Source of the DNA: JAJRTE01 sp964418585
Lineage (GTDB): Bacteria > Myxococcota_A > UBA796 > JAJRTE01
Assembly: GCA_964418585.1 (NCBI GenBank)
Contig: CAYQMG010000072.1
Span: 62,001-126,000, forward strand
Direction: 5' to 3'
DNA: 64,000 bases
Below the pieces are notes generated by a model. That model searched no databases. It was not told the origin of the DNA and worked only from the letters and a program-made list of their open reading frames with translations. The position numbers were made by a program, and so were the translations under genes. The first letter of the stretch is position 1; every line of letters begins with the position of its first letter. Positions 15,491 to 25,700 of the stretch are shown piece by piece.

Positions 15491-17041
15491 TCATCTCGCA
15501 TATCCAAGCGAACGCAACATGGCCTCGTCTTCGGAAGGCACGCGCGGCACAGGTCGCCCCAGGTCGCCCCCGGTGGCTGCGAGCCAGTGGTCCAACGTCG
15601 CTTTCATCCGCGCCAACTGCGCCGGGTCTGATTGCGCCAGATTGTGCTGCTCGAGCGGATCGAGATCCAGTCGGAACAATTCGTGGTAGAAACGCCCTTG
15701 CCCGGGATAAGCAATCAGTTTCCAGGGCCAGACTCGGAGAGCGATCACCAACCCCTCGCGCACCAACGGCGCCTGAATGTGGGACACCCGGTCCGGTTCA
15801 GGCCGTGCAAAGCTCACAATCTGTCGCCCACTTCCCGGGCGCCCCACCGACACAGCCCTTCCCCGATTCCGACCGGGACAGCGCAGGTCACCTTCCCGGG
15901 CGTTCTCGGTGACACGCCGTTTCTGCCCGGAAACGAAGATGGGTCCCACCCCCGGCAACAAGGATACGCCCTGTACGTCCCCGGGGATGGGGAGCCCCAG
16001 GAGATCGAGGAGGGTGGGCACCACATCCACATGGTGCGCTTCCCTGGTCATCCGTCGCCCTCCGCACAGGCCTCCGGGCAAGTGAAACAGGAGGGGCACG
16101 CGAATCTGCTCCTCGTAGGCCCTACCCCCATGGTCGAATACGAACGGGCGTTCCACCAGGGTCTCCCCATGGTCGGACAGGAAGATGACGATACTCCTGT
16201 CAAGTCGGCCCAGATCCTTCAAGGTATTGAACAAACGACCGATGGCCTGGTCGGCGAACCGAATCTCGGCGTCGTAACGACGCATATAGACCTCGAGTTC
16301 TCCCGGCGCTGCGCCGCCGGACCGGAGCCGGGGGAGGTCTGCGTTTTCTGGAAACCGGGCCTCCTCCGCCTCCGTCGACCCCAGCGCGATGGAAAAGGCG
16401 ACCGGCGCTCGATACGGATAGTGCGGGTCGAACAGGTGAAAAAAGAGGAACAGGGGCTTTCCAGGATCCAGGTCGCCAAGGACCCGCCGGGCGACCTCCC
16501 AGGTTTCATTCGCCTGCCGATCGCTCTGTCCCTGCGCCACCTCCTCGTACCGCTCGAAACCTCGGCCCAGCCCGGTGAGCCGATCGCTCAGCATGACACT
16601 GCTCGTGACCCCCACGGTCTGGTATCCTTCCTCGCCCAGGATCTGGGCGAGGGTGACCACCCCGGAGCCCAGATGATACCGGTTGCGCAGGATTCCGTGC
16701 TTCGGAGGATAGAGCCCCGTCAAAATACTGGCATGGGATGGACCCGTATTCGTGTGCGCAGCAAAGGCGTGCTCGAACACCAGAGAACTCGAGGCCAGTT
16801 CGGTCAGGTGGGGAGCGGTCGAACGGCGTGCACCATGAAACGGCAGATGATCTCGACGCAAGGTGTCCATGCTGATCAACACCACGTCCGGGCGCTCCAT
16901 GCTGTTTCGCGCCCTGGGTCCCCCCTCATCCCCACATTCCGGCTCCGGCGTACACATCACCATCACCAGGCTTGCGGCCGCAAGCCACCGCACGCGCCGC
17001 CCCCTCGATCCAACTCCGGCCAGGATCACCATGCCCCGCAT
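15491..17041 (-). CDS. Sulfatase/alkaline-phosphatase-superfamily lipoprotein
   Basis: About 516 aa. The N-terminus looks like a lipoprotein signal (RRVRWLAAASLVMVMC), and the Cys lipobox fits either ATG 17041 or ATG 17032. The catalytic domain opens with RPDVVLISMDTLRRDHLPFHG (metal-binding Asp). NTGPSHASILTGLYP occupies the place of the sulfatase C/S-x-P-S-R motif. Metal ligands follow in FLSDHGE and the His of VFDHGG. Because the modified Cys/Ser is Thr here, it cannot form formylglycine; Thr-nucleophile members of the superfamily are phospho-transferases or hydrolases. The C-terminus ends in the LRSLGY motif common in this subfamily. It is a single gene, divergent from the YfhO-like gene; the substrate is unknown. 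Confidence 0.82.
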   Translation of the reverse strand: MRGMVILAGVGSRGRRVRWLAAASLVMVMCTPEPECGDEGGPRARNSMERPDVVLISMDTLRRDHLPFHGARRSTAPHLTELASSSLVFEHAFAAHTNTGPSHASILTGLYPPKHGILRNRYHLGSGVVTLAQILGEEGYQTVGVTSSVMLSDRLTGLGRGFERYEEVAQGQSDRQANETWEVARRVLGDLDPGKPLFLFFHLFDPHYPYRAPVAFSIALGSTEAEEARFPENADLPRLRSGGAAPGELEVYMRRYDAEIRFADQAIGRLFNTLKDLGRLDRSIVIFLSDHGETLVERPFVFDHGGRAYEEQIRVPLLFHLPGGLCGGRRMTREAHHVDVVPTLLDLLGLPIPGDVQGVSLLPGVGPIFVSGQKRRVTENAREGDLRCPGRNRGRAVSVGRPGSGRQIVSFARPEPDRVSHIQAPLVREGLVIALRVWPWKLIAYPGQGRFYHELFRLDLDPLEQHNLAQSDPAQLARMKATLDHWLAATGGDLGRPVPRVPSEDEAMLRSLGYAR

Positions 17042-17374
17042 CCCGCTTTCATCCACCAGCAATCTCGATCTCGAAGGCACCTCCACAGGACCACCTTTCC
17101 ACCCCGCGTTTCGCCGCGCCCACGAGGTCCGTTCTTGCCCCTCGACAGCTCCCTGAGCACACGATGACACGCCCGGCTCGAGCGTGCAAGCGGGTCGCGC
17201 ACCGGGCCAGCGTGGACGAGGTCGCCGGGTCGGGCGTTCCCCCCCGGTTTATCCTGGGTTGGAGGCGGGTGGGCCATTCCAGGCCCGTGGGGCCTCACGG
17301 GTGCAAGCAGGTCTGCACTCTGATACACTGGTTCGACGAGGAGCAGGATCCGGCTGTGGCGTGGAGTGGACAGG
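17042..17374. other. Divergent intergenic region
   Basis: About 330 bp between the sulfatase-like gene (minus) and the YfhO-like gene (plus). It presumably contains promoters for both, but I see no match good enough to call and no repeat or RNA gene. Confidence 0.4.
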
Positions 17375-19582
17375 ATGACGAGCACGGGAGGGCGGGTGCA
17401 AGGACGGTCCGGGACGGCCCACGTGCGGGGGGAGCGTTCCGGGCATGGCGGACGCACCGGATGGTGGGTGGCCCTGGCCCTCCTTCTGGCGACTCCCACC
17501 CTCCTGTATCCGGGAGCGCTCCCGGGGCCTCGAGTGGTCTCTCTGGACGACCACCTGTCGGTTCACCATGCCTTCCAGGATATTCCTGGGGGCGTTGTGC
17601 ACAATCCGGTACTTTCGGACCCGGCGGTACAACTCAAGGCGATCCGGCGGCGGGTTGTCGAGGCGCTGAGCCGGGGTTACGCGCCCTTGTGGAACCCGGA
17701 CATTTTCTGCGGAGCGCCACTGCTTGCCGACGGCCAGACCATGGTGGGGTCGCCGGTGACCTGGTTCCGGCTGGTCTTCCCGGAAGACACAGCCCAGGAC
17801 GCGGGGGTGTGGTGGCTGTTGACCTGGTCGGCGCTGGGCACGTTTTTGCTCCTGAAGCAACTGGGAGCCGTACCGGCTGGAGCCCTGAGCGGGGCACTGG
17901 CCACGATGACCGGGCCGTTCCTCGCCGTGTGGCTCCAGTATCCTCTGGCCGGGTCGTTCGTCTGGATTCCCTGGGTCCTGCTCGCCCTCGAGCACTGGAA
18001 ACATGGCGGGTCTCCCATCTGGGTCGCTCTGGCGGTCACAGGGATGCTGGGCGGGGGTCATCCCGATCCAGGATTCTACGGCCTCGCGCTCGCAATCGGT
18101 TGGGCTGCGTTCCACCGCCGGCGTCTCTCGACCGCCCTTGCGCTCGTCATCGGCTGCCTCCTGGCTGCGCCGTTCTGGCTCCCCCTTGCGGACCAGGCTG
18201 CCCGCTCGGTGACTCTTGGGGCTCGAATCGGGTCTCGTCTCCAACCGGCCCAACTTCTGGACCTGCTCTGGCCCGGCTGGTTCGGCCATCCGGCAGGAGG
18301 AGGCTATCATGGTCCCGGGGCCTGGGAAGACGGAGTGATTCACCCGGGGCTGGCCACGTTGATCCTTGCGGGCCTTGCCTGGCGCACGCCAGGGGCGAGA
18401 CGTTGGACAGGGCTCTGGCTGCTCACCGTGGCGGGTGCAGTGGTCGGGCTCCCGGGTCCATTTCACCATGCGAGGCTGGCCCAGTATGGTGCCTGGTTCC
18501 TCGCGCTGGGCGCCGGCATGGGGGTGGGACGCCTGCCACGCAAGTTTGTCTGGGTGGCTCCGCTGGTGGTGCTCATCGCCGGGGGATGGCAGCGGCGCCT
18601 CGACCGTCATACCCTGCCTCCGGAGGCCCACGACCCTGCTCCAGCCGCCTGGACCCGGGTATTGAGACAGCGAACCGGAGACGGCCGGGTCGTCGGTCTG
18701 GGATGGTTGCTCCAGCCCAACACCGGGGCACTGGCAGGTCTCAGGGACGTACGGGGCTACGATTTTCCCGTGTCCAAGGCATGGGAACGATTCGCTCGAG
18801 CCATCGATCCAGACACGCACCCGTTGTGGTATCCCATCCAAACGCTGACCCGGGAAAACATGCGCCTGTTGCGGTTCGCCGCGGTTCGCCACGTCCTTTC
18901 CCTCGACCCGGTGGCCGGACTCGATCCTGTGGACATCGGCACCGCCCCCCTCACCGCCCTGGCCCTTGCGCCTGAAGCGCCTCGAGCATGGCTGGCCCCC
19001 CGTATCGACCTGGTTCCGGACGCCTCGACCGCCTTGCTCAGGCTCGAGTCGGGACTGTCGGATCGAGCCCGACCACCGGTTGAACTTCCCGGGCCGGACG
19101 GGCTGCCCGCGGATCGTCCCGGGCTGTCTCGAATCGCGTCGGCTCTCACCTACTTGAGCGCCCCCGGCCGCGCCGAAACCCACGCGGGTGCTATCATGCC
19201 CGTGTTCGTGGAGGAACGTCGACCGGAAGAGGTCGTTCTGTCCATCGAGCCGGAGCAGGTCTCGCTCCTGGTGGTGGCGGATGCGTGGCACCCTGGCTGG
19301 CGCGTGTGGGTGGACGGTCGGCCCCGGCCATTGTACCGCGTTGGGGGCTACTTCCGAGGAGTGGTGGTGTTTCCCGGGGAGCAGACTGTCCGCATGCGGT
19401 ACGAACCTCGAGGCTGGGTTTGGGGGGTACGCCTGTTCCTGGCGGGCGTGGTAATCCTTGCCACCTGGACATCGGCCCGACTGGTTGCGAAAAAGAAATC
19501 TCATGGGAAGAAGAGATCACGTCGAGCGGCGCCCACCTGCTCTCCTGCGCAGGACGGCTCCGATCGAAGGTCCAATCAGTAG
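17375..19582 (+). CDS. YfhO-like polytopic membrane protein
   Basis: About 735 aa. It begins with a TM segment (WWVALALLLATPTLLYPGALPG), then LWNPDIFCGAPLLADGQTMVGSP, a long region with about ten TM segments to residue about 420, and a soluble C-terminal part. The ending LLVVADAWHPGWRVWVDGRP, then VGGYFRGVVVFPGEQTVRMRYEP, is the hallmark C-terminal sheet of YfhO-like proteins, followed by a last TM (GVRLFLAGVVILATW) and a basic tail. YfhO relatives are GT-C-like proteins; in Gram-positives they are implicated in lipoteichoic acid glycosylation, but the substrate here is unknown. The 3' end overlaps the convergent Omp85 gene by 7 bp. The ATG at 17375 is preferred to the upstream GTG 17366. Confidence 0.75.
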   Translation: MTSTGGRVQGRSGTAHVRGERSGHGGRTGWWVALALLLATPTLLYPGALPGPRVVSLDDHLSVHHAFQDIPGGVVHNPVLSDPAVQLKAIRRRVVEALSRGYAPLWNPDIFCGAPLLADGQTMVGSPVTWFRLVFPEDTAQDAGVWWLLTWSALGTFLLLKQLGAVPAGALSGALATMTGPFLAVWLQYPLAGSFVWIPWVLLALEHWKHGGSPIWVALAVTGMLGGGHPDPGFYGLALAIGWAAFHRRRLSTALALVIGCLLAAPFWLPLADQAARSVTLGARIGSRLQPAQLLDLLWPGWFGHPAGGGYHGPGAWEDGVIHPGLATLILAGLAWRTPGARRWTGLWLLTVAGAVVGLPGPFHHARLAQYGAWFLALGAGMGVGRLPRKFVWVAPLVVLIAGGWQRRLDRHTLPPEAHDPAPAAWTRVLRQRTGDGRVVGLGWLLQPNTGALAGLRDVRGYDFPVSKAWERFARAIDPDTHPLWYPIQTLTRENMRLLRFAAVRHVLSLDPVAGLDPVDIGTAPLTALALAPEAPRAWLAPRIDLVPDASTALLRLESGLSDRARPPVELPGPDGLPADRPGLSRIASALTYLSAPGRAETHAGAIMPVFVEERRPEEVVLSIEPEQVSLLVVADAWHPGWRVWVDGRPRPLYRVGGYFRGVVVFPGEQTVRMRYEPRGWVWGVRLFLAGVVILATWTSARLVAKKKSHGKKRSRRAAPTCSPAQDGSDRRSNQ

Positions 19583-22500
19583 ACGCCGATGGAGAGATGA
19601 GCCGCCCATGGCCGCTCCAGGCTGCAAAGCCTGGCCAGGGGAAAGCCAATATCGAATCGGATCATGCCGACACCGGTCCGCCAGCGGAGCCCGGTTCCGG
19701 TGGAGTATCGCAACCGTTGTTGCCCGGCTGCGGCGAGGCAAGCCGAAGCTGCGGAGGCCTGGAGTTCCGGGTCGGCCTGATCCTGGGCCAGGGCCTGCTG
19801 ATAGCGTGTCCATGCTGGTCCGACCCAGAATACGTTCCCGGCGTCGTGAAACAGGGCCAGTTCCAGATCCTCGAACCAGCTACCAAGGTACTCGAGTTCG
19901 AACAGAGCCTCGAGGGTGTAGGAGGCGGTGAGATTTCCGCCGGTGGGAACCGAAGTCCATCCTGACACGACCTGGGCCGGAAGGCTCTTTTCCCGGAATC
20001 GTTGGGGGCCCAACGACCCCTGGGGGAAACCACGCACGGTGCCGGCGCCACCGAGGTAGAAGCGGCGCTCAACCGGAATCGCCCCTTCCTCACCTCGCAG
20101 CGAGGCCAGGTAGCCGAGGGTAAGTCGCGCCTCGGCGCCGAGCCAGGGCAGGATGGGCAGCAGGAAGGAAGCAGATCCGATCATTCTTGCGAACATCTCT
20201 TCGGATTGCCACTGTCCAGGGTCGCACAACGAGAGTCCCTCCCACGACTCCCCGCACCCATATCCCTGCGTCACCTCACCCTGAAGATTCAGGAGGTAAC
20301 CAGAGGCTGGCAATCGATCGCTCGTGCGCCGATCCAGGACCATCACCGCACCTGCTTGCAAGAAAAGCCGCTGCTCCCGGTCCACATCCCACATCTGCAC
20401 TACTTCCTCGGTTTGCGCCGCATCCAACCGCCGAATACTGGTTTGGAGCTGTACCGAGACGTTGAGGTGCGGCCGCACGTCCTTTGAGAGACCCCAGCCG
20501 AGGATGTTTCGGTGCACGAGAAACGTGGGGAGGAGTTTCCGCTCGAACAACGTCACCTGCGCAATGGTGTCCATGCGAATGCCGAGCAGATAAGGTGTCT
20601 GGTAGGCGAACACCATCCGGCGGTTCGCCGCTTGCTCCAGGTACGCGGCCAGGTCTTTTCCCAACTCGGCGGCATACTGATACGGGTCCTCTCCTGGAGT
20701 CCGTTCCTGGAGCCTGGGAAGATAGCTGGTGGCCAGATCGAGTCGCCCAGACAACCGATGGCCAAGCCCCCACAGGTTGTAGTGTGTCAGCTCGAGAGAC
20801 GTATCGAACTGCGCAGACCGAAAACTGGTATCGTAGCCGCTGAGCAGAAACCCGGCCGAGAGCGCCACCACCCGGGCCTTGCGCTCCTGAACGTCCACCA
20901 TCAGGTCCCGTACCCGTTCGCCGGCCACGGGGTAGATGGAGGCTTTCTGAAACAGCCCGGTCTTGCGCAGTCGAGTCCGGCTTTCCTCGATCGCGGAAGG
21001 ACGATAGATGTCTCCGGAATGGACGGTGAGTTCCCGCGCGATGACCTGGGGGCGCGTTCGACGCGCACCGCGCACAATCACCTCCCCGACCCGCACCCGG
21101 GCACCCTCGTCCACGTCGAACCGCACGACGACCTGGGTTCGGTCCCCCTGCCATGCGTCCCGGGAGGCCAGAACCAGTGCGTTCACGTAGCCGTGCTCTG
21201 CATAGAACTTCTCCACCCGGTCCATGGCCTCCCGAATCCTGGCCGGATCGTAAGGCTCCCCCGGCACGATGGGAATCTGGGCACGCACCTCGTCGGTGGG
21301 CATCACGTTGCAACCCATCAACTCCACGGCACGAATGAGCGTCCGCCTCCCCTCGTCCACGCTGACGTGAATGGTGGCCCGGAGCAACCCGGCCACCTCT
21401 TCCACGTGTACCCGGCGGGCCATGCGCACATTCAGGAAGCCGTAGCTCCGGTAGTAGTCGGCCATCAAAGCCAACGCGCTGTCGAGCGCCTCGGCAGTGT
21501 AGATACCTCGAGGTGCAAAGCGCGCCATGGCCTCATCGAAGAGGGCACGCAGCATGGATTCGTCGAAAAAGACCTGGCCGTTGAACGAGACGGAACGAAT
21601 CGAGATCTTGGGACCAGGATCGATGACGAACTTGAAGGTCACACGGCCGCTTTCCTCGTCCACGACCCGGTCTGACGTCACCGTGGGATTGTCGAAACCC
21701 GCTGTCACGAGTGTACGGCGAATGCGATCGTTCGCCTCCTCGACAAACCCGGAGGAGTACTGCCGCTCGTTCTCCAGGTCCAGCACGTCCATCCAACGGC
21801 GCTTCCGCAACCATCCCAACTCACGCGGGGCGCTCTCCCCACGGCGGCCCTTCAACCATTGATAAATCCGATACCAGAGAAAGCCATTCAACGGTCCCCG
21901 CTGCGGCAATCGGTAGCTCCAGAACTCGAACCCGATCCGCGGCCCCTCTTCAACCTGAAACCGAACCGTGGCCCAAAGACGATTCGAGTCCAGCTCGTAG
22001 TCCGCCTTCACCCTCGCGGCCAGGTACCCCGCCCTGCGACACCGGTCCAGCACCGCTCGCCGTTGCGCCTCGAGCCCTGACGGGCGGAACGCGCTTCCCG
22101 GATCCAGGTCCACGGCGCGCGTCAACACCCGGGTGGAGAGCGCCTTGTTGCCCTCAAACACCACCTCGCGGACCCGCGCCTGCGGACCTCCCCGGATGAT
22201 GAACACCACATCGACAAACCCCTTTCGCGCACGGTGCGTCTCAACATCGACCTGGGTCTGAAAAAAGCCCTCGTTTTGCAAGAAACGCTCCAGGTTCGCA
22301 GCCTGAAGCCGGGCCTGCGACCAGGCGTAAGGAGAACCAGCACGCAGGGTCAGTTGCTCTCTCAGACGCCGCGTCATGCCTGCCCGGTTGCCCCGAAAGT
22401 GCACGCTTCGGACAATCTGGGACGGCCATACGCGAAAACGGACCCGGACACCACCCTCCACAGACTCGGCCTCGGCAACCACGTCATCAATGGCACCCAA

Positions 22501-22761
22501 CCTGTAAAGGAGTTCAATCGAACGCCCCACCTCTTGCATCGAGAGAGGACGACCCGGTTGAACCACCACCACATCCCCCAGGGCCTCCCGCCGGTAAGGC
22601 CCCTCCAGCACCACCTCCACATCCCGGACGTTCATTCCGGCAAACGACGCCGGTCCTGCAACCTCCGGCCGGTGGCCCGGTTCTCCATCCGCGCCCGCGG
22701 CCAAACCAGCCTGCCCCACCAGGATGGCTCCCAGCACCCACGATGCACACAGGGCTCTCAT
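19576..22761 (-). CDS. Omp85-family outer-membrane assembly protein (TamA/BamA-like) with many POTRA domains
   Basis: A 1,061-aa Omp85 protein. The chosen ATG gives a signal peptide, MRALCASWVLGAILVGQAGLAAGA. The N-terminal half carries about six or seven POTRA-like repeats, each opening with a strand and turn such as IVRSVHFRGNRAG, VREVVFEGNKALS, IRSVSFNGQVFF, IRAVELMGCNVMP and VRVGEVIVRGARRTRP. The barrel follows from about residue 640, with the Omp85 loop-6 motif in GGAGTVRGFPQG, and ends AHLSIGVY at the C-terminus. TamA has three POTRAs and BamA five, so this is longer than both. The adjacent tamB (23-bp gap) suggests a TamAB-like complex exporting proteins or lipids to the outer membrane, but it could be this organism's BamA. 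Confidence 0.85.
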   Translation of the reverse strand: MRALCASWVLGAILVGQAGLAAGADGEPGHRPEVAGPASFAGMNVRDVEVVLEGPYRREALGDVVVVQPGRPLSMQEVGRSIELLYRLGAIDDVVAEAESVEGGVRVRFRVWPSQIVRSVHFRGNRAGMTRRLREQLTLRAGSPYAWSQARLQAANLERFLQNEGFFQTQVDVETHRARKGFVDVVFIIRGGPQARVREVVFEGNKALSTRVLTRAVDLDPGSAFRPSGLEAQRRAVLDRCRRAGYLAARVKADYELDSNRLWATVRFQVEEGPRIGFEFWSYRLPQRGPLNGFLWYRIYQWLKGRRGESAPRELGWLRKRRWMDVLDLENERQYSSGFVEEANDRIRRTLVTAGFDNPTVTSDRVVDEESGRVTFKFVIDPGPKISIRSVSFNGQVFFDESMLRALFDEAMARFAPRGIYTAEALDSALALMADYYRSYGFLNVRMARRVHVEEVAGLLRATIHVSVDEGRRTLIRAVELMGCNVMPTDEVRAQIPIVPGEPYDPARIREAMDRVEKFYAEHGYVNALVLASRDAWQGDRTQVVVRFDVDEGARVRVGEVIVRGARRTRPQVIARELTVHSGDIYRPSAIEESRTRLRKTGLFQKASIYPVAGERVRDLMVDVQERKARVVALSAGFLLSGYDTSFRSAQFDTSLELTHYNLWGLGHRLSGRLDLATSYLPRLQERTPGEDPYQYAAELGKDLAAYLEQAANRRMVFAYQTPYLLGIRMDTIAQVTLFERKLLPTFLVHRNILGWGLSKDVRPHLNVSVQLQTSIRRLDAAQTEEVVQMWDVDREQRLFLQAGAVMVLDRRTSDRLPASGYLLNLQGEVTQGYGCGESWEGLSLCDPGQWQSEEMFARMIGSASFLLPILPWLGAEARLTLGYLASLRGEEGAIPVERRFYLGGAGTVRGFPQGSLGPQRFREKSLPAQVVSGWTSVPTGGNLTASYTLEALFELEYLGSWFEDLELALFHDAGNVFWVGPAWTRYQQALAQDQADPELQASAASACLAAAGQQRLRYSTGTGLRWRTGVGMIRFDIGFPLARLCSLERPWAAHLSIGVY

Positions 22762-22784
22762 CAATGTCCCGCACGGACAAACGA

Positions 22785-25700
22785 TCACTCGAACTCCAAC
22801 TTGAGTTTCAGTCGAAGCCCGGGCCTGACCGATCCGGCTCCAACCGTGTCGCTGCCATCCAGCCTGAAGATGAGGGAGCAACAATCAAACGTGCGCCACT
22901 CGAGATCCATCAGGTACGTCTGCGTACCGTTGACCGCGTAGTCGTAGTAACCGCTGAAAAACAACTTCTGTTCTATCAACTCCTTCTCGCCATAGACCCG
23001 TGCCCCCACGTTCCCGGCCTCGTCGCTGGCGGGAATGATCGTAAACCGGTCCAGCCGCGTGAAGGCCTGGAGCTGCTCGAGCACGCCCAGCCGTCCGATC
23101 AAGAACTCGAGGGCTGGAGCGGCCACTGCCCTGGCTTCATTCCCTTCGGTGATGTTGTCGGCGAGGGTGCCAAACGCGATCAAGGAGTTTATGTCACGTT
23201 CCGAGAGTCCCGAGTCGGAGTCGGGAATGAGTTGCCAGTCTTCCAGGGTGCCGGTGACCATGTAGTAGATGGTATAGGACTGGATCTGAGTCTGCATCCG
23301 GATGTCGAGGGATGGGTTCCAGTAGTCCCCAGTGAACTCGATTTTGGCCTGGGTCAACTCGAAGGTGTTGTCGAGTATCGTGACCGTGCCGCGTACCGAC
23401 TCGATCTCGCCAAGGAGTTGGGTCACGTTTGTGTCTCCCACCACCTGGAGTTCTCCCTTGAACTGCATCTGACCGAGGTTGTTGCGGATGAAGAAGGTTC
23501 CGGGAGCATGGATCCGGATATCGATTGCAAAGTAGGGTGGTTCATCGTCCACGATCTCAATGTCCTCGAGGCGGTGGGTTCGAAAATCGGTCAGGTACTT
23601 TTCCCAGTTGTAGCGTTCTCGATAGACCATACGCTTGAGGTAGACGTCTCCGGACATGAGCAGGTTGCCCACCGGGCCGTGAAATCCGATTTCGGCATCC
23701 ATCAACCCGGGAGGCAGGTCGGTGAGATACTGGACGAATGCGTCCTCTGCCTTCAGCTCGAGGTCGTAGAACCTGGGATAGTAGTGCTCGCCGAGAATGA
23801 GCCGCCCCCTCCCGGTGAGCCTTCCTCCGCCCACGTGACCGGCCACATCCTGGATCTCGACCACGTTCCCGTCTCCGACCACCACCCGGGCACTCAACTG
23901 GTCGATGATGGGCGGGAAGTACTCGGTACTGAGCGCGGCGTCCGAAATCCGAGCGGCTCCCTGGAACTGGAGGGCGTCGAGCGTTCCGCCCACGTGGAAC
24001 TCTGCCGGAGAATTCTCGGTATCCGGGTCCACGAACGTCACCCTCCCGTCAATCCGCTGAAACAGGCCGGGCAGCAGTGCGTCCAGGAAGAAGAGGTTGA
24101 AGTATCCCGACACGTCCATGGACACGGTTTCGTCAGCACTCACCGTGCCCTGGACGACCAAATCGGTTCCATCTCCAACGATGTGTGCCGGCGACAGGTT
24201 CCACTGGCCTTGATACAGCTCGAGCGTCGCCGGTTCATCCACAGTCAGAGACAGGCCCCCGTGGTCGAGGGTAAAAGCGTCGAGCTGTGCAATGACGTGC
24301 GTGGATGTGTCACCGAGAAGGTCACCGGACGCCCAGAACACGCCGGACATGCGGCTTCTCGCCCCCTGTCCCGCCGGGGCGCCGGCCTCGAGAAACGCGC
24401 GCAGGGGGAGGTCGTCCAGCTCGAGGGTGACGCTGTAGGGGATGCTGGGAGCCATGGTGACCGCGGCCTTGAGGCGTCCGAACTGGCCGAGCACCAGGCC
24501 CTGGAGGATAAGCACATTTTCCTCCATGCCGAACGTGAGCACAGTCTCGCCCACGGGAGTTCCAGCGTAAGCGACCTCGGTGGCGGTGAGGGAGCCTGTG
24601 AGCTGGGGAGCCTCCCAGGAGCCGCCCAGGACCACGGAGGCGTCGAGGCGTCCCTGCACGGGGAGAGTGGAGAGCGCGTCCAGGGCCTCCAACGGGAGGC
24701 TCTGCACGAGAAGGGAGGCGTCCAGGCTCCCCTCCGCGCCCAGTTCTCCGGCGGCAAACAGGTGTCCCCCGCCCAGGGTGGCGGTCAAGTCGTCCACGAG
24801 CAAAGCGCCTGAATCGAGCCGGAACCGCACCTCGGCGTGATCGACCACCTGGCCGTAGGCCTGGCCGCGGGCGAGCACGAGTCTCCCCGACCCATTCAAG
24901 GCCAGCGGGTCGCCGTGGACCGTGGCGTGTCCGTACACCAGGCCGTCCAGAGGTCGGTCGGGCAGGTCCGCACCGGCGATGGTCAGCAGGTCCGCCAACC
25001 GTCCGGCGGGCCGGCCCTCGAGACCTTCGTTCGCAATGGTCGCGGTGCCATAGATGGTCATGGGGTGACCGAAGACCACGATCAAGGCGCCGTCGGCCCT
25101 GGTTTCACCCACGGCCACGGTCCCCCTGGAGACCATCAGCAGGGGGGGATCCTGCGCAAACATCTCCCCACCGTAGTAGGTATCGCTCAGCCCCAACAGG
25201 GCAGTCTCGAGGCCATCGAATCCGGCCTCGCCCCCGGTTTCCCCATCGGTCCCTCCGGCCGACCGCACCTCCTCGCCAGCTTCCGCCAGATCGCGAAAGT
25301 AGCGCCCACTGGCCAACGGGGCGAGGAATCGGCCGGTGAATTCCCCGAGATAGTAGGTATCGAACCGGGCGCCGAACAGTCGGAGGTCCGCGGATCCGAC
25401 CAGGGCGGAAAAGGGTCCGTGGACCCTCCCCCTTCCCCATCCCTTGCCGGCGATGGCGTATCCGGCCAAGGGACAAATCTCCGAAAGGTCCAGACGCGCT
25501 GCGTCGAAGGCAAGGTCCATGCTCTCGTCAAACCGTATGGCACCATCCAGGAACAGCGTGGACCCGGGCGTCTCGAGGCGCCCCCGTATGACGCGAACCT
25601 CGTGCCCGTCCACCTCAAACCCCGTCTCGAACGCCACCTGCTCAAGCCCCAGTACCAGGGAGTCGGGGCCTGCGGAACGATAGGACTCGTCCCACACCCG

